A DNA stretch of 9,428 bases from Pseudomonadota bacterium (GTDB lineage: Bacteria > Pseudomonadota > Alphaproteobacteria > JAAXGF01). Shown here one piece after another: positions 1 through 6,241 of the stretch. The translations under genes and the position numbers were made by a program. Every line of letters starts with the position of its first letter. Positions within the stretch are counted from its first letter, which is position 1. The notes under the pieces are model-generated. The model was not told the DNA's origin and ran no database searches. It saw only the letters and a program-made list of their open reading frames with translations. The stretch covers positions 1 to 9,428 of the forward strand of contig JADFMW010000101.1 of assembly GCA_022563655.1 (NCBI GenBank). Direction: 5' to 3'.

Positions 1-236
1 GCAGGGCTATGCGTGGAGCAGCATCGATGCGCAATCGTACCGGGTCTGGCCCCAGAATCAGTTGATATCGTCAACAACAAGTCCGTTGGCGGCGCCAATG
101 GTGGCCCGGACACGGCAAGATTGGCGAGGAGGGCCACCACCCGCCAGCCAAAGGCCATCTACCGGGCGAGACGGGCAACGAGGGGGCCTTGACAAGTGCG
201 GGGGAAGGGGCGGTTGGTGTCCGCCACCGTTGGTCG
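1..236. other. Left-edge stretch with no recognisable gene
   Basis: I translated this stretch on both strands and recognise no protein family. Open frames exist on each strand, but they are rich in Gly, Pro and Arg as expected from GC-rich non-coding or degraded DNA, and none has a convincing ribosome binding site. It lies downstream (in the minus direction) of a truncated nuclease and may be part of the same degraded segment. The left end of the window cuts it, so a gene end from outside cannot be excluded. Confidence 0.4.
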
Positions 237-635
237 CTAGGTCGGCGATTGATCGACGGGCAGGAACTCCCGCAGTCTGGTATGAGGAATGAGCTGATCC
301 AAAGTCGCCAGAGTGAAGATCTTGCCTTCGGTCCCGAGCAGCATGCGCCTCATGTCCTGCCGGCGAACTCCGAAACCCCGTCCGTCGATGCAAGCCACGA
401 CTTCGAATCTAGGGCGCCCTTCGCGAACTCGTTGATCGCGCAGTTCCGCAAGATGAAGGATGCGGGTGGCTTTGTCTCGTGCTGTTCCGTCATCGCCGGT
501 GATTTTTGCCTCAATCAGCACCGCTGGGTTGAATTCGTCGGGCACGAAGAAGTCGGGCGCCTGATCGTAACCAGGGACGCTCTCCGCTCGTTTGGTCTTC
601 CTAAAGGTTATGCGCGCCCGCGCCAGCCGCGCTCG
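237..635 (-). pseudogene. C-terminal fragment of a PD-(D/E)XK nuclease (restriction-endonuclease-like)
   Basis: The minus-strand frame is open from just after an in-frame TAA at 636-638 down to a TAG at 237-239. It encodes about 132 residues. A stretch reading PGYDQAPDFF is followed 12-15 residues later by VLIEAKI. That is an Asp followed by a Glu-Ala-Lys triad on a hydrophobic strand, the arrangement of PD-(D/E)XK nuclease cores, and a basic helix (ARDKATRILHLAELRDQR) follows. The core therefore looks intact. However, no ATG, GTG or TTG start precedes the Asp motif: the first usable start, a GTG at 543-545, lies after it. I read this as the 3' part of a restriction-endonuclease-like gene that has lost its 5' end. 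No partner methyltransferase is visible. A frameshifted or non-canonically started small gene is the alternative. The fold call comes from motif spacing only; the exact family is unknown. Confidence 0.5.
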
Positions 636-640
636 TTAGA

Positions 641-832
641 TCACGGGAGGCAGAGGGAGCGTGTCACTTGGTCCAGCACACGGCGGCCTGCGCGGGTGGC
701 GGCGAGACCATTCGAGTCAATCTTGATCAACCGAAGTTGGGCCAATTCGGCCACCTTGGCCGTGGTTGGCGTAAGGCCGAGCGGGGCGAGCTCCGGCCAG
801 GGAATGGGCGCGTCGATGCGCAGGCCCATCAT
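641..832 (-). pseudogene. HemW-like C-terminal remnant fused in frame to the TPP enzyme
   Basis: Residues 289-351 of the fused product begin with MMGLRI and end with GLAATRAGRRVLDQVTRSL. HemW proteins (radical-SAM haem chaperones, formerly annotated as oxygen-independent coproporphyrinogen oxidase) carry MGLRL at the start of their C-terminal domain and finish with a winged-helix-like segment of the form RLRATPAGRxVLDAVxxxL. Order, spacing and position at the protein end all agree, and the ORF stops (TGA 641-643) where a HemW would. None of the HemW catalytic part (the CxxxCxC cluster) is present. The fused part has no start of its own. The junction lies between about 832 and 862. The assignment is from recalled family patterns, not a search. 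Confidence 0.5.
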
Positions 833-1696
833 GGTGCCGACCGCGGAGTGGCCGAAGTAGGCCGACCAGAAGGCCATGCGCCGGGTGTAGTGGAAGTGAT
901 GCGGATCGCCGGGCGGGAACGTGCCGCGCCCGGCGCCGTTCATGTAGGCCGGGATGTTCAGCGTGCGCGCCAACCGGCGCGCCGCCTCGGAGGCGCGGCA
1001 CGTCCACACCTGGGTGCCGAACAGCACGCACGGGCGCTCGGACTTGACCAGGATGTCCGCCAGCGTCTCGATATCGTCGGGGTCGGCAAGCACCTTGGTC
1101 GAGGCCCGGTAGCGGCCGGGCTGCGGGACCTTGGCCGCGCCGCGGGCCACCTTGGCATCGAGGATATCGCGCGGGATCTCGAGGAACGACGGGCCCGGCG
1201 CGCCGTTGAAGCATTCGCGGAACGCCATGCTCACCATGTCCGCGATCCGCTCGGTCGACGACACGGTCGCGGCGAACTTGGTGATGGGCTGCAGCATATC
1301 GACGTGCGGCAGGTCCTGGAGCGAGCCCATCTTGTGCTGGCTGAGCGCCCCTTGGCCGCCGATCACAAGTATCGGGCTTTCCGCGCGGAATGCGTTGGCG
1401 ATGCCGGTGATGGCATCGGTCGTCCCCGGGCCGGCGGTCACCACGGCGCAGCCCGGTTTGCCGGTCATGCGCGCGTAACCGTCGGCGGCGTGCGCGGCGA
1501 CCTGCTCGTGACGCACGTCGATGATCTTGATGCCTTCGTCGAGGCAGCCGTCGTAGATGTCGATGATGTGGCCGCCACAGAGGGTAAAGATGACATCGAC
1601 GCCCTCGTTCTTGAGGGCCTGGGCGACCAGGTGACCGCCCGAAATCATCTCATCCGCCGCCGCCATTTCGGCGACCTTCGCTGCCGCTTCAGCCAT
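641..1696 (-). CDS. Truncated thiamine-diphosphate enzyme (acetolactate-synthase-like), fused to a HemW-like tail
   Basis: Residues 1 to about 279 match the N-terminal and central domains of the acetolactate synthase/benzoylformate decarboxylase-type ThDP enzymes. Visible hallmarks are the RHEQ motif with the activating Glu64, then AAHAADGYARMTGKPG (67-82), TAGPGTTDA (87-95) and GAPGPSFLEIPRDI (165-178). These enzymes carry out decarboxylation or carboligation of 2-oxo acids and act as dimers or tetramers in the cytoplasm. The family is normally about 530-600 residues; this product is 351 and lacks the whole C-terminal domain with the GDG...N motif that binds the diphosphate and Mg, so it should be inactive on its own. 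From about residue 288 the sequence no longer looks like this family (see the HemW-like entry). The start is ATG at 1694-1696, preceded by GGGAGA about 5-8 nt upstream; a GTG seven codons earlier has no better site. It starts 44 bp after gntR and probably belongs to the same transcript, suggesting the intact ancestor metabolised the transporter's substrate. Confidence 0.75.
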   Translation of the reverse strand: MAEAAAKVAEMAAADEMISGGHLVAQALKNEGVDVIFTLCGGHIIDIYDGCLDEGIKIIDVRHEQVAAHAADGYARMTGKPGCAVVTAGPGTTDAITGIANAFRAESPILVIGGQGALSQHKMGSLQDLPHVDMLQPITKFAATVSSTERIADMVSMAFRECFNGAPGPSFLEIPRDILDAKVARGAAKVPQPGRYRASTKVLADPDDIETLADILVKSERPCVLFGTQVWTCRASEAARRLARTLNIPAYMNGAGRGTFPPGDPHHFHYTRRMAFWSAYFGHSAVGTMMGLRIDAPIPWPELAPLGLTPTTAKVAELAQLRLIKIDSNGLAATRAGRRVLDQVTRSLCLP

Positions 1697-1740
1697 GGGC
1701 TTTCTCCCGTCACGCACGAGGGAATGGGGGATCTGATTCC

Positions 1741-2430
1741 TCAGTCGAGATAGTGAACGTTCTGCTCCACATGCGCCGCCAAGTCCAGGGTGTGCTGGCG
1801 GGCGAGGCTTTCGGCCAGCTCGGTGTCGCGCTGCTCGAGCGACTCGATGATGTGCATATGATCGATGATCGAACGTCTGGCCCTGTTGCCTTCGGAAATG
1901 GTCCGCATACGGATCGAATGCATATGAATAAAAAGATTTTCGGTCATGCGAATCAGAAGGTCACAATGACTCATTCTCAGGAGCGCTTGATGGAAGCGAA
2001 TGTTGGCCTCGGAATACTCGTCGATTTTGGCTTGTACCTGATTGTTCTCGAATGTCGCGAACATCTTGCGCAGCGTCGAAATTTCCTCGTCGCTGGCGCA
2101 CCGGGTGATCAGCCGCGCCGCCATGCTTTCCAGCGCCGCCCAGACGGTGATGATCTCGACGATTTCCCGCTTCGTCTTGCGAACGACAAACGCGCCCTTT
2201 CTGGGGACGGTACGGACCAGACCCTCTTGCTCGAGCCGGCAGATCGCCTCGCGGATCGGCGTTCTGCTGACCCCCAGATCCTGCGCCAGCTGGCGCTCGT
2301 CGAGCCGCGGTTCCTCGTCTCCGGCGTAGATATTCATCGACGTGATCGCCCGCTTCAAGGCGTCGTACGTTTTGTCCGTTAAGCTGAAATTGACGTCGAG
2401 GGGCCGAACAGCAGGTATTGTGACAGCCAT
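1741..2430 (-). CDS. GntR-family transcriptional regulator, FCD (FadR) subfamily
   Basis: A 229-residue cytoplasmic DNA-binding regulator, normal length for the family. The N-terminal winged helix (about residues 17-84) contains the GntR signature LDERQLAQDLGVSRTPIREA (43-62), followed by RLEQEGLVRTVPRKGAFVV, the wing. The C-terminal all-helical FCD ligand domain (about 88-222) has the usual metal/ligand positions N143-x3-H147, H191/H193 and H213. Such proteins usually bind small carboxylates and repress neighbouring catabolic and transport genes. The start is ATG at 2428-2430 with AAGGA about 9 nt upstream. It sits between tctA and the TPP enzyme gene on the same strand. A 15-bp motif shared with the tctC upstream region overlaps its own candidate promoter, so it probably represses both itself and the transporter genes. 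The effector is unknown; a tricarboxylate or related carboxylate is inferred from the neighbours. Confidence 0.9.
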   Translation of the reverse strand: MAVTIPAVRPLDVNFSLTDKTYDALKRAITSMNIYAGDEEPRLDERQLAQDLGVSRTPIREAICRLEQEGLVRTVPRKGAFVVRKTKREIVEIITVWAALESMAARLITRCASDEEISTLRKMFATFENNQVQAKIDEYSEANIRFHQALLRMSHCDLLIRMTENLFIHMHSIRMRTISEGNRARRSIIDHMHIIESLEQRDTELAESLARQHTLDLAAHVEQNVHYLD

Positions 2431-2516
2431 TTCAATGGTCCTTGTCTCAATCGGTTTTTCGCCGCGACCGGCCCGGGAGCGGGCGAGGGGACGATCGCGC
2501 GCGATCCGGACTATTT

Positions 2517-2531
2517 AAATATACAATATAC
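2517..2531 (+). promoter_or_regulatory. Candidate operator, copy 2 (AAATATACAATATAC)
   Basis: The 15-bp sequence differs from the site upstream of tctC (5976-5990) at only two positions. It is AT-rich in GC-rich surroundings and contains short self-complementary ATAT/TATA arms around a 3-bp centre, as dimeric GntR-family regulators often prefer. It overlaps the candidate -10 box of gntR, which would suit autorepression. That the GntR protein encoded next door binds here is inference. Confidence 0.5.
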
Positions 2532-2552
2532 CAAATACCAGCGCTGGGGCAA
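2525..2552 (-). promoter_or_regulatory. Candidate gntR promoter (TTGCCC - 16 nt - TATATT)
   Basis: On the minus strand TTGCCC (2547-2552) is followed after 16 nt by TATATT (2525-2530), a reasonable sigma-70 pair about 95 bp upstream of the gntR start. The -10 lies inside the shared 15-bp motif. The spacer includes the perfect 10-bp palindrome CCAGCGCTGG (2538-2547), a possible extra protein site. The call rests on consensus resemblance only. Confidence 0.4.
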
Positions 2553-2586
2553 AGCTCTGGTGAATGCGGCGATCGTTGCCTTCTTC

Positions 2587-2624
2587 CCTGGTTCGACGCG
2601 GCGGGCCTGGTTCGACGCGGCGGG
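2587..2624. repeat. Perfect tandem duplication, 2 x 19 bp
   Basis: CCTGGTTCGACGCGGCGGG occurs at 2587-2605 and again, without a gap, at 2606-2624. It lies in non-coding DNA between tctA and gntR. It is one of five such duplications in this window, each with a different unit. Confidence 0.95.
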
Positions 2625-2691
2625 TCTTTCCGGAGTCTCTATAGCACGCGGCCCGCCGTCGTTCGCGCCGCGCGGCCGGCGCCGCGGCGGT

Positions 2692-4212
2692 TCACGAGGC
2701 CGGTCGTGATTTCCTCCTCAAGGTCTTCACGACCGGGAGGAGGAAAAGCGCGATCGCGATGCCCATGATCATCCCCGACACGGGGACACCATCTATGGTT
2801 CGCGTGAAAAAAATCGCGAAGGAGCCGTTCGAAATGATCAGCGACTGGCGCATCGCCGGCTCGGCCAGCGGGCCCAGCACGATGGCAAGCACCGCCGGCG
2901 CCATGGGATAGTCGAGCTTGCGCATGAGATAGCCGACGACGCCGAAGATCAGCATCAGCCAAACGTCGTGCAGGCTTTGCGTCGGCGCATAGCCCCCGAC
3001 GACGCAGAGCACGAAGATGATCGGCGCGAGAATGGTGAAGGGCATCTTCAGCACCCAGAGGAAGAGCGGGATGAACGCGAGGTTGATCAGCAGCGCAAAG
3101 ACGTTGGCCGCGTAAAGGCTGGCGATCAGGCCCCATACGAAATCCTTGTGCTCGACGAACAGCAACGGCCCGGGCTCGAGGCCCCAGATGACCATCCCGC
3201 CCAACAGAATCGCGGTCGTCGGCGAGCCCGGGATGCCGAGCGTCAGCATGGGCAGCATGGCGCCGGTGCTGGCGGCGTTGTTGGCCGCTTCCGGGGCGAC
3301 CACGCCGTCTATATTGCCTTTGCCGTATGTCTCGGGCTCCTTGGCGATCATCTTGGCCATGCCGTAGGCCATGAGTGAGCCGGGGGTGGCGCCCGCGGCC
3401 GGAAGAATGCCGACGAAGTAGCCCAGGAACGAGCCCATGACCATCGTCTTGACGTTGTGCCTGAGATCTTTCAACGCGACGATGACGCGGCGGAACGAGA
3501 CCGTGGCCTTGGACATCGTCACCTCGCCCTTGGTGGTCTCGAGCGTCCACAGAATTTCGCCGATGCCGTAGATGCCGATCGCCAGCACCAGGAAGTTGAT
3601 GCCGTGGAAGAAGCCGGGCAGGTCGAGGAAAATCAGCCGCGGCTGGCCGCTGATGATGTCGAGGCCGACGGCGCTCATCACCAGCCCGATGCAGATCGAG
3701 AAAATGGTCTTCGCGATGTCGTCGCCGCCGAGCCCGATGAAGGTGGCGAACGCCATGATCATGAGCGCGAAGATCTCGGGCGAGCCGAAGCGAAGCGCCA
3801 CCTCGGCCAGCGGCGGCGCGAACAGGGTAAAGAGGACCACGGAGATGGTGCCGCCCACGAACGAGGCGGTCGCCGCGGCGACCAGCGCCTTGTCCGCCAT
3901 GCCCTTCATGGCCAGCGGCCGGCCGTCGAACACGGTGGCCACGGCGGTCGAGGCCCCCGGGATTCCCAGCATGATCGAGCTGATGGCGCCGCCGTACATT
4001 GCGCCGTAGTAGAGCGCCGCGAGAAAGATGATGGCCGACGTCGGCGGCACGAGAAAGGTCATCGGCAGCATAATCGCCACCCCGTTGACCGAACCCAGCC
4101 CCGGCATCGCCCCGACGAAAAGCCCGACGGCGCAGCCAAGGACGATGACCACAAGGTTCAGCGGCTCAAAGGCAATGGCGAAACCGTCGAGGAGGAGATT
4201 TAGAATTTCCAT
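2692..4212 (-). CDS. tctA: TctA, large membrane subunit of a tripartite tricarboxylate transporter
   Basis: A 506-residue polytopic inner-membrane permease, the usual length for TctA. With TctB and the periplasmic binder TctC it forms an ion-gradient-driven importer for citrate-like or other carboxylates. The protein opens with MEILNLLLDGFAIAFEPLNL and has the glycine/proline-rich loop of the first half (G30-x3-G34-x2-P37-G-L-G), then YYGAMYGGAISSIMLGIPGA (68-87). The second half repeats the pattern at G264-x3-G268-x2-P271 and again in GAMLPMLTLGIPGSPTTAIL, the internal two-fold repeat typical of the family. The start ATG is at 4210-4212; a TTG three codons upstream is possible, and neither has a strong ribosome binding site. 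A 103-bp gap separates it from tctB. It appears intact, so transport should work even though the downstream enzyme gene is broken. The substrate cannot be told from sequence. Confidence 0.95.
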   Translation of the reverse strand: MEILNLLLDGFAIAFEPLNLVVIVLGCAVGLFVGAMPGLGSVNGVAIMLPMTFLVPPTSAIIFLAALYYGAMYGGAISSIMLGIPGASTAVATVFDGRPLAMKGMADKALVAAATASFVGGTISVVLFTLFAPPLAEVALRFGSPEIFALMIMAFATFIGLGGDDIAKTIFSICIGLVMSAVGLDIISGQPRLIFLDLPGFFHGINFLVLAIGIYGIGEILWTLETTKGEVTMSKATVSFRRVIVALKDLRHNVKTMVMGSFLGYFVGILPAAGATPGSLMAYGMAKMIAKEPETYGKGNIDGVVAPEAANNAASTGAMLPMLTLGIPGSPTTAILLGGMVIWGLEPGPLLFVEHKDFVWGLIASLYAANVFALLINLAFIPLFLWVLKMPFTILAPIIFVLCVVGGYAPTQSLHDVWLMLIFGVVGYLMRKLDYPMAPAVLAIVLGPLAEPAMRQSLIISNGSFAIFFTRTIDGVPVSGMIMGIAIALFLLPVVKTLRRKSRPAS

Positions 4213-4315
4213 GTTCGGCAAATCTTAAGTGGGCACAAAAAGCTCGCCTTCATACATCGCCCCACTCGGCAAGACGGGGATACCCTTCAAAACACGGCCA
4301 TGTGGGGAAGAGAGA

Positions 4316-4822
4316 TCAGAGCAAGATGTCGTACAGCGGATAGAAAATTTGTTCCTCGATCACGGACAGGCCTTTCGGCAACGTAATATTCAGGGCGATG
4401 TCGAAGAACAGGAAGGTCACGACCGGAGTGATGCCCGCCACCGCTCCCGTGGTGATCCAGGAGTGGCGCCCCATGTAGCGCATGTAGAAGATCAGAAACA
4501 GCGGCACCGCGCCGTAGACGCCGATGATGTGGATCAACCCGATCATCACCGTCAGCGATCCCGCGCTGAGGAGAAACATCCGGAACGACGGGCCGTCCAT
4601 ATAGGGCTCTTCGGACCGGGACGCATCGCTCGCGCGCATGAACCAACGCGCGATCACGACACCGCAGGACGCCAGCATGCCCGCCGCCAGCCAGAACGGG
4701 AACGCCCCACCGCCTGGACCCTCTTGCGGGATCCAGCCGATGGGGAGTTCCGCGCTCTTCCACATCAGGTAAAGAGAGAAGAACGCCATGACCACGGCCA
4801 TGATGAGTTCGGCCGGTCGCAT
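4316..4822 (-). CDS. tctB: TctB, small membrane subunit of the tripartite tricarboxylate transporter
   Basis: A 168-residue integral membrane protein. Hydrophobic segments lie at about residues 5-22, 43-62, 83-118 (probably two passes) and 125-148, which fits the four or five helices of TctB, the poorly conserved small partner of TctA. The C-terminal FFDIALNITLPKG is typical of the family, where a helix ends in a conserved Leu-Pro-x-Gly. Between helices 2 and 3 there is a charged loop (RASDASRSEEPY). The start is ATG at 4820-4822 (MRPAELIM); the frame is open further upstream, but the extra residues overlap the end of tctC and look non-coding. A GGGGGA lies about 13 nt before the ATG, longer than ideal. 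It sits 50 bp after tctC and 103 bp before tctA on the same strand, as in the standard tctCBA operon. Confidence 0.9.
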   Translation of the reverse strand: MRPAELIMAVVMAFFSLYLMWKSAELPIGWIPQEGPGGGAFPFWLAAGMLASCGVVIARWFMRASDASRSEEPYMDGPSFRMFLLSAGSLTVMIGLIHIIGVYGAVPLFLIFYMRYMGRHSWITTGAVAGITPVVTFLFFDIALNITLPKGLSVIEEQIFYPLYDILL

Positions 4823-4872
4823 GTTGTGGCGGTCGTCCCCCTTTCCGTCGCTGCCTGGACAGCGAGTGGCGG

Positions 4873-5865
4873 CTACTTGATCTCGCCGATGTCCCTCAGA
4901 ATCGTCTCGTGAACGGCCCGCTCCCCGGTCCAGTACCTCTTGAGAGCCGCACCGGTCAGGAAACCTCCGAGCAGGCTCTTTTTCGCCATGTAGGCCTGCC
5001 ACTCGTCGGTGGCGTAGACCCGAGCGAAGACGCCTCTGTAGAACGCCTCGGCCTCCTTGCTCATCCCGGGCGCGCCGACGACGCTGCGCTGCATGTAGTA
5101 GACGTAGTCCTTGCCCAACTCGCGGAACGTCGGGACGTCCTTGAACACCTCGAGCCGCTGGGCCGTAAACGCGGCGAGCGGACGGGTCTTGCCGGCTTCC
5201 CAGAAGCCGAGCTGCTCCGACGGGTTGTTCACCGTTGAATCGGCGTTCTTGCCGGCCAGCTCCTTGGCGACCCTGCCGCCACCCTTGTACGGAACGTACT
5301 TCATGTCGAGGCCGTAACCCGAGTTGAGGAAACTGGTCAAGAGCTGGTCTTCCTGACCCTTGCCGGTGCCGGCCATCACCCAGTCACTGCCCTTGGCCTT
5401 CACCGCCTTGACGAAGTCGTTGACGTTCATGATGGTGCTGTCGGCGTGCACCCACAACAGGAAGGTGTCCTCGGCCATGCGCCCGATCGGGGTGAACGTC
5501 ATGATGTCGATGCCAAGGTCGGGCTGGCGCAGCGGCGTGGTGTAGAAGCTGTTCAGCGTGACCATGATGACGTGGTTGTCGCCGGTCTTCTCCTTCAGAT
5601 AGACCAACGACTCGGCGCCCGAGCCGCCGGGCTTGTTGATGGGCGTGAACGGCTTGGACGATAGCTTGTTCTTCGCGATGATGGTCTGCATCAGGCGCGC
5701 CATCTTGTCCGCGCCGCCGCCGATGCCGGCCATGATGATGAATTCGACTGGCTTCTTCGGCTCCCAGCCTTGCGCAGCGGCGTCGTGCGACACGGCCGCC
5801 GCGCCCAGCCCCAGCATCAAGCCGGCGCCAAGCCCAAGTAATGCTGTTCTCCCCAGGATATTCAT
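4873..5865 (-). CDS. tctC: TctC/Bug-type periplasmic substrate-binding protein
   Basis: A 330-residue extracytoplasmic binding receptor of the TctC (Bug) family that delivers the substrate to TctAB. The N-terminus is a Sec signal peptide: Arg6, a hydrophobic core about 7-24, and a probable cut after DAAA (29-31). The mature protein begins with the family landmarks KKPVEFIIMAGIGGGADKMAR (37-57), where the gly-rich loop contacts the carboxylate, then PFTPINKPGGSGAESLVYLK. Later come VPYKGGGRVAKELAGKNAD, the second ligand loop, and FKDVPTFRELGKDYV. The start is ATG at 5863-5865 with GAGAGGGAG immediately upstream. The longer open frame adds an Arg-rich stretch that would bury the signal peptide, so I reject it. 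It is first in the operon; a candidate promoter and operator lie about 120 bp upstream. Bug proteins bind many carboxylates, so the ligand stays open. Confidence 0.95.
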   Translation of the reverse strand: MNILGRTALLGLGAGLMLGLGAAAVSHDAAAQGWEPKKPVEFIIMAGIGGGADKMARLMQTIIAKNKLSSKPFTPINKPGGSGAESLVYLKEKTGDNHVIMVTLNSFYTTPLRQPDLGIDIMTFTPIGRMAEDTFLLWVHADSTIMNVNDFVKAVKAKGSDWVMAGTGKGQEDQLLTSFLNSGYGLDMKYVPYKGGGRVAKELAGKNADSTVNNPSEQLGFWEAGKTRPLAAFTAQRLEVFKDVPTFRELGKDYVYYMQRSVVGAPGMSKEAEAFYRGVFARVYATDEWQAYMAKKSLLGGFLTGAALKRYWTGERAVHETILRDIGEIK

Positions 5866-5964
5866 GGCTCCCTCTCTTTCTGTGTTCAGCGATCGATGCG
5901 GCCCGAATCGCACTGCCCGCCGTGCGGCAGGCAATCCGTTGCTCTCGTCCGCACCTAAAAACTG

Positions 5965-5973
5965 CCCCCCCCC
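5965..5973. repeat. Homopolymer run of nine C (G on the minus strand)
   Basis: Nine consecutive C lie about 11 bp downstream (minus direction) of the candidate -10 box of tctC, so roughly at the transcript start or in the early leader. Runs of this length are prone to slippage and to sequencing error. Confidence 0.85.
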
Positions 5974-5975
5974 AG

Positions 5976-5990
5976 AAACATACGATATAC
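5976..5990 (+). promoter_or_regulatory. Candidate operator, copy 1 (AAACATACGATATAC)
   Basis: It matches the site upstream of gntR (2517-2531) at 13 of 15 positions. It contains the candidate -10 box of tctC, so a bound protein would block transcription of the transporter genes. The nearby GntR/FCD regulator is the natural candidate to bind it; that link is inference from position and recurrence. Confidence 0.55.
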
Positions 5991-6013
5991 GGCATCCAAG
6001 CGCCAGGGTGCAA
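5984..6013 (-). promoter_or_regulatory. Candidate tctC promoter (TTGCAC - 18 nt - TATATC)
   Basis: On the minus strand TTGCAC (6008-6013) is followed after 18 nt by TATATC (5984-5989), giving a leader of about 110 nt before the tctC ATG. The layout mirrors the gntR promoter: a TTGC.C box, then a TATATY -10 embedded in the same motif. The assignment rests on consensus resemblance. Confidence 0.45.
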
Positions 6014-6109
6014 GTGGGTGAGTTGGGGGTGAGTTATTCCCGGCCCGGGTTCGCGACGGTGGCGGCGGCCGCGAGCCGGCGACGGGTGGCGCGCCCATCG
6101 CAGCCCCGG

Positions 6110-6153
6110 AGCGGCCCCAGGCGTGCCCGCGCGCCCGCGCGCCTGGGGCCGCT
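6110..6153. repeat. Perfect 14-bp inverted repeat, strong hairpin
   Basis: AGCGGCCCCAGGCG (6110-6123) and its exact reverse complement (6140-6153) flank a 16-bp GC-only-like alternating core (6124-6139), which could add two or three more pairs. No T-run follows on either strand, so it is not a classic intrinsic terminator. It sits between divergent genes, so it might be a cruciform, a REP-like element or an insulating transcript structure. Confidence 0.8.
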
Positions 6154-6190
6154 ACCACCGCAGATGATCCCATGGTAGCCTCGGCGGGGA

Positions 6191-6220
6191 CCGGCCAATC
6201 GCAAGCCGGCCAATCGCAAG
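6191..6220. repeat. Perfect tandem duplication, 2 x 15 bp
   Basis: CCGGCCAATCGCAAG occurs at 6191-6205 and directly again at 6206-6220, ending about 21 bp before the ankyrin-gene start. Confidence 0.95.
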
Positions 6221-6241
6221 AATGAGCTCGCTGCCCGAGCG

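Larger units (their letters stand above)
2431..2691. other. 261-bp spacer between tctA and gntR
   Basis: No gene is visible. Next to the tctA stop there is a GC-rich inverted repeat with 7-bp arms (CGCCGCG at 2666-2672, CGCGGCG at 2683-2689) without a T-run, so it is at best a weak or factor-dependent terminator. A perfect 19-bp tandem duplication lies at 2587-2624. An AT-rich island at 2512-2537 contains a candidate gntR promoter and operator, and stands out sharply in a GC-rich region. Confidence 0.6.
5866..6241. other. Divergent intergenic region between tctC and the ankyrin gene
   Basis: 376 bp without a supportable gene. From left to right it holds a run of nine C (5965-5973), the candidate operator (5976-5990) within a tctC promoter, a near-repeat GGGTGAGTT at 6016-6024 and 6027-6035, a long perfect inverted repeat (6110-6153) and a 15-bp tandem duplication (6191-6220). 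No good promoter for the ankyrin gene is obvious. Confidence 0.6.

Noticed and set aside
189..860. 223-codon plus-strand frame across the nuclease remnant and the TPP gene end
   Set aside because: It is antisense to two recognisable minus-strand sequences and crosses their junction, so its length is accidental.
668..1753. Long plus-strand open frame of 361 codons opposite the TPP enzyme
   Set aside because: It is the GC-driven mirror of the minus-strand gene, Arg/Gly/His-rich with no family features; the minus frame has clear ThDP motifs.
2666..2689. GC-rich inverted repeat after tctA as an intrinsic terminator
   Set aside because: No T-run follows on the minus strand, so the evidence does not reach a terminator call; it is mentioned only in the spacer entry.
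2639..3550. 303-codon minus-strand frame overlapping tctA
   Set aside because: It lies inside tctA in another frame, is dominated by Arg, His and Asp, and has no domain; tctA itself is unmistakable.
3457..4203. 248-codon plus-strand frame opposite tctA
   Set aside because: The composition (Asp, Arg, His, Gln) is that of an antisense shadow, and there is no ribosome binding site or family.
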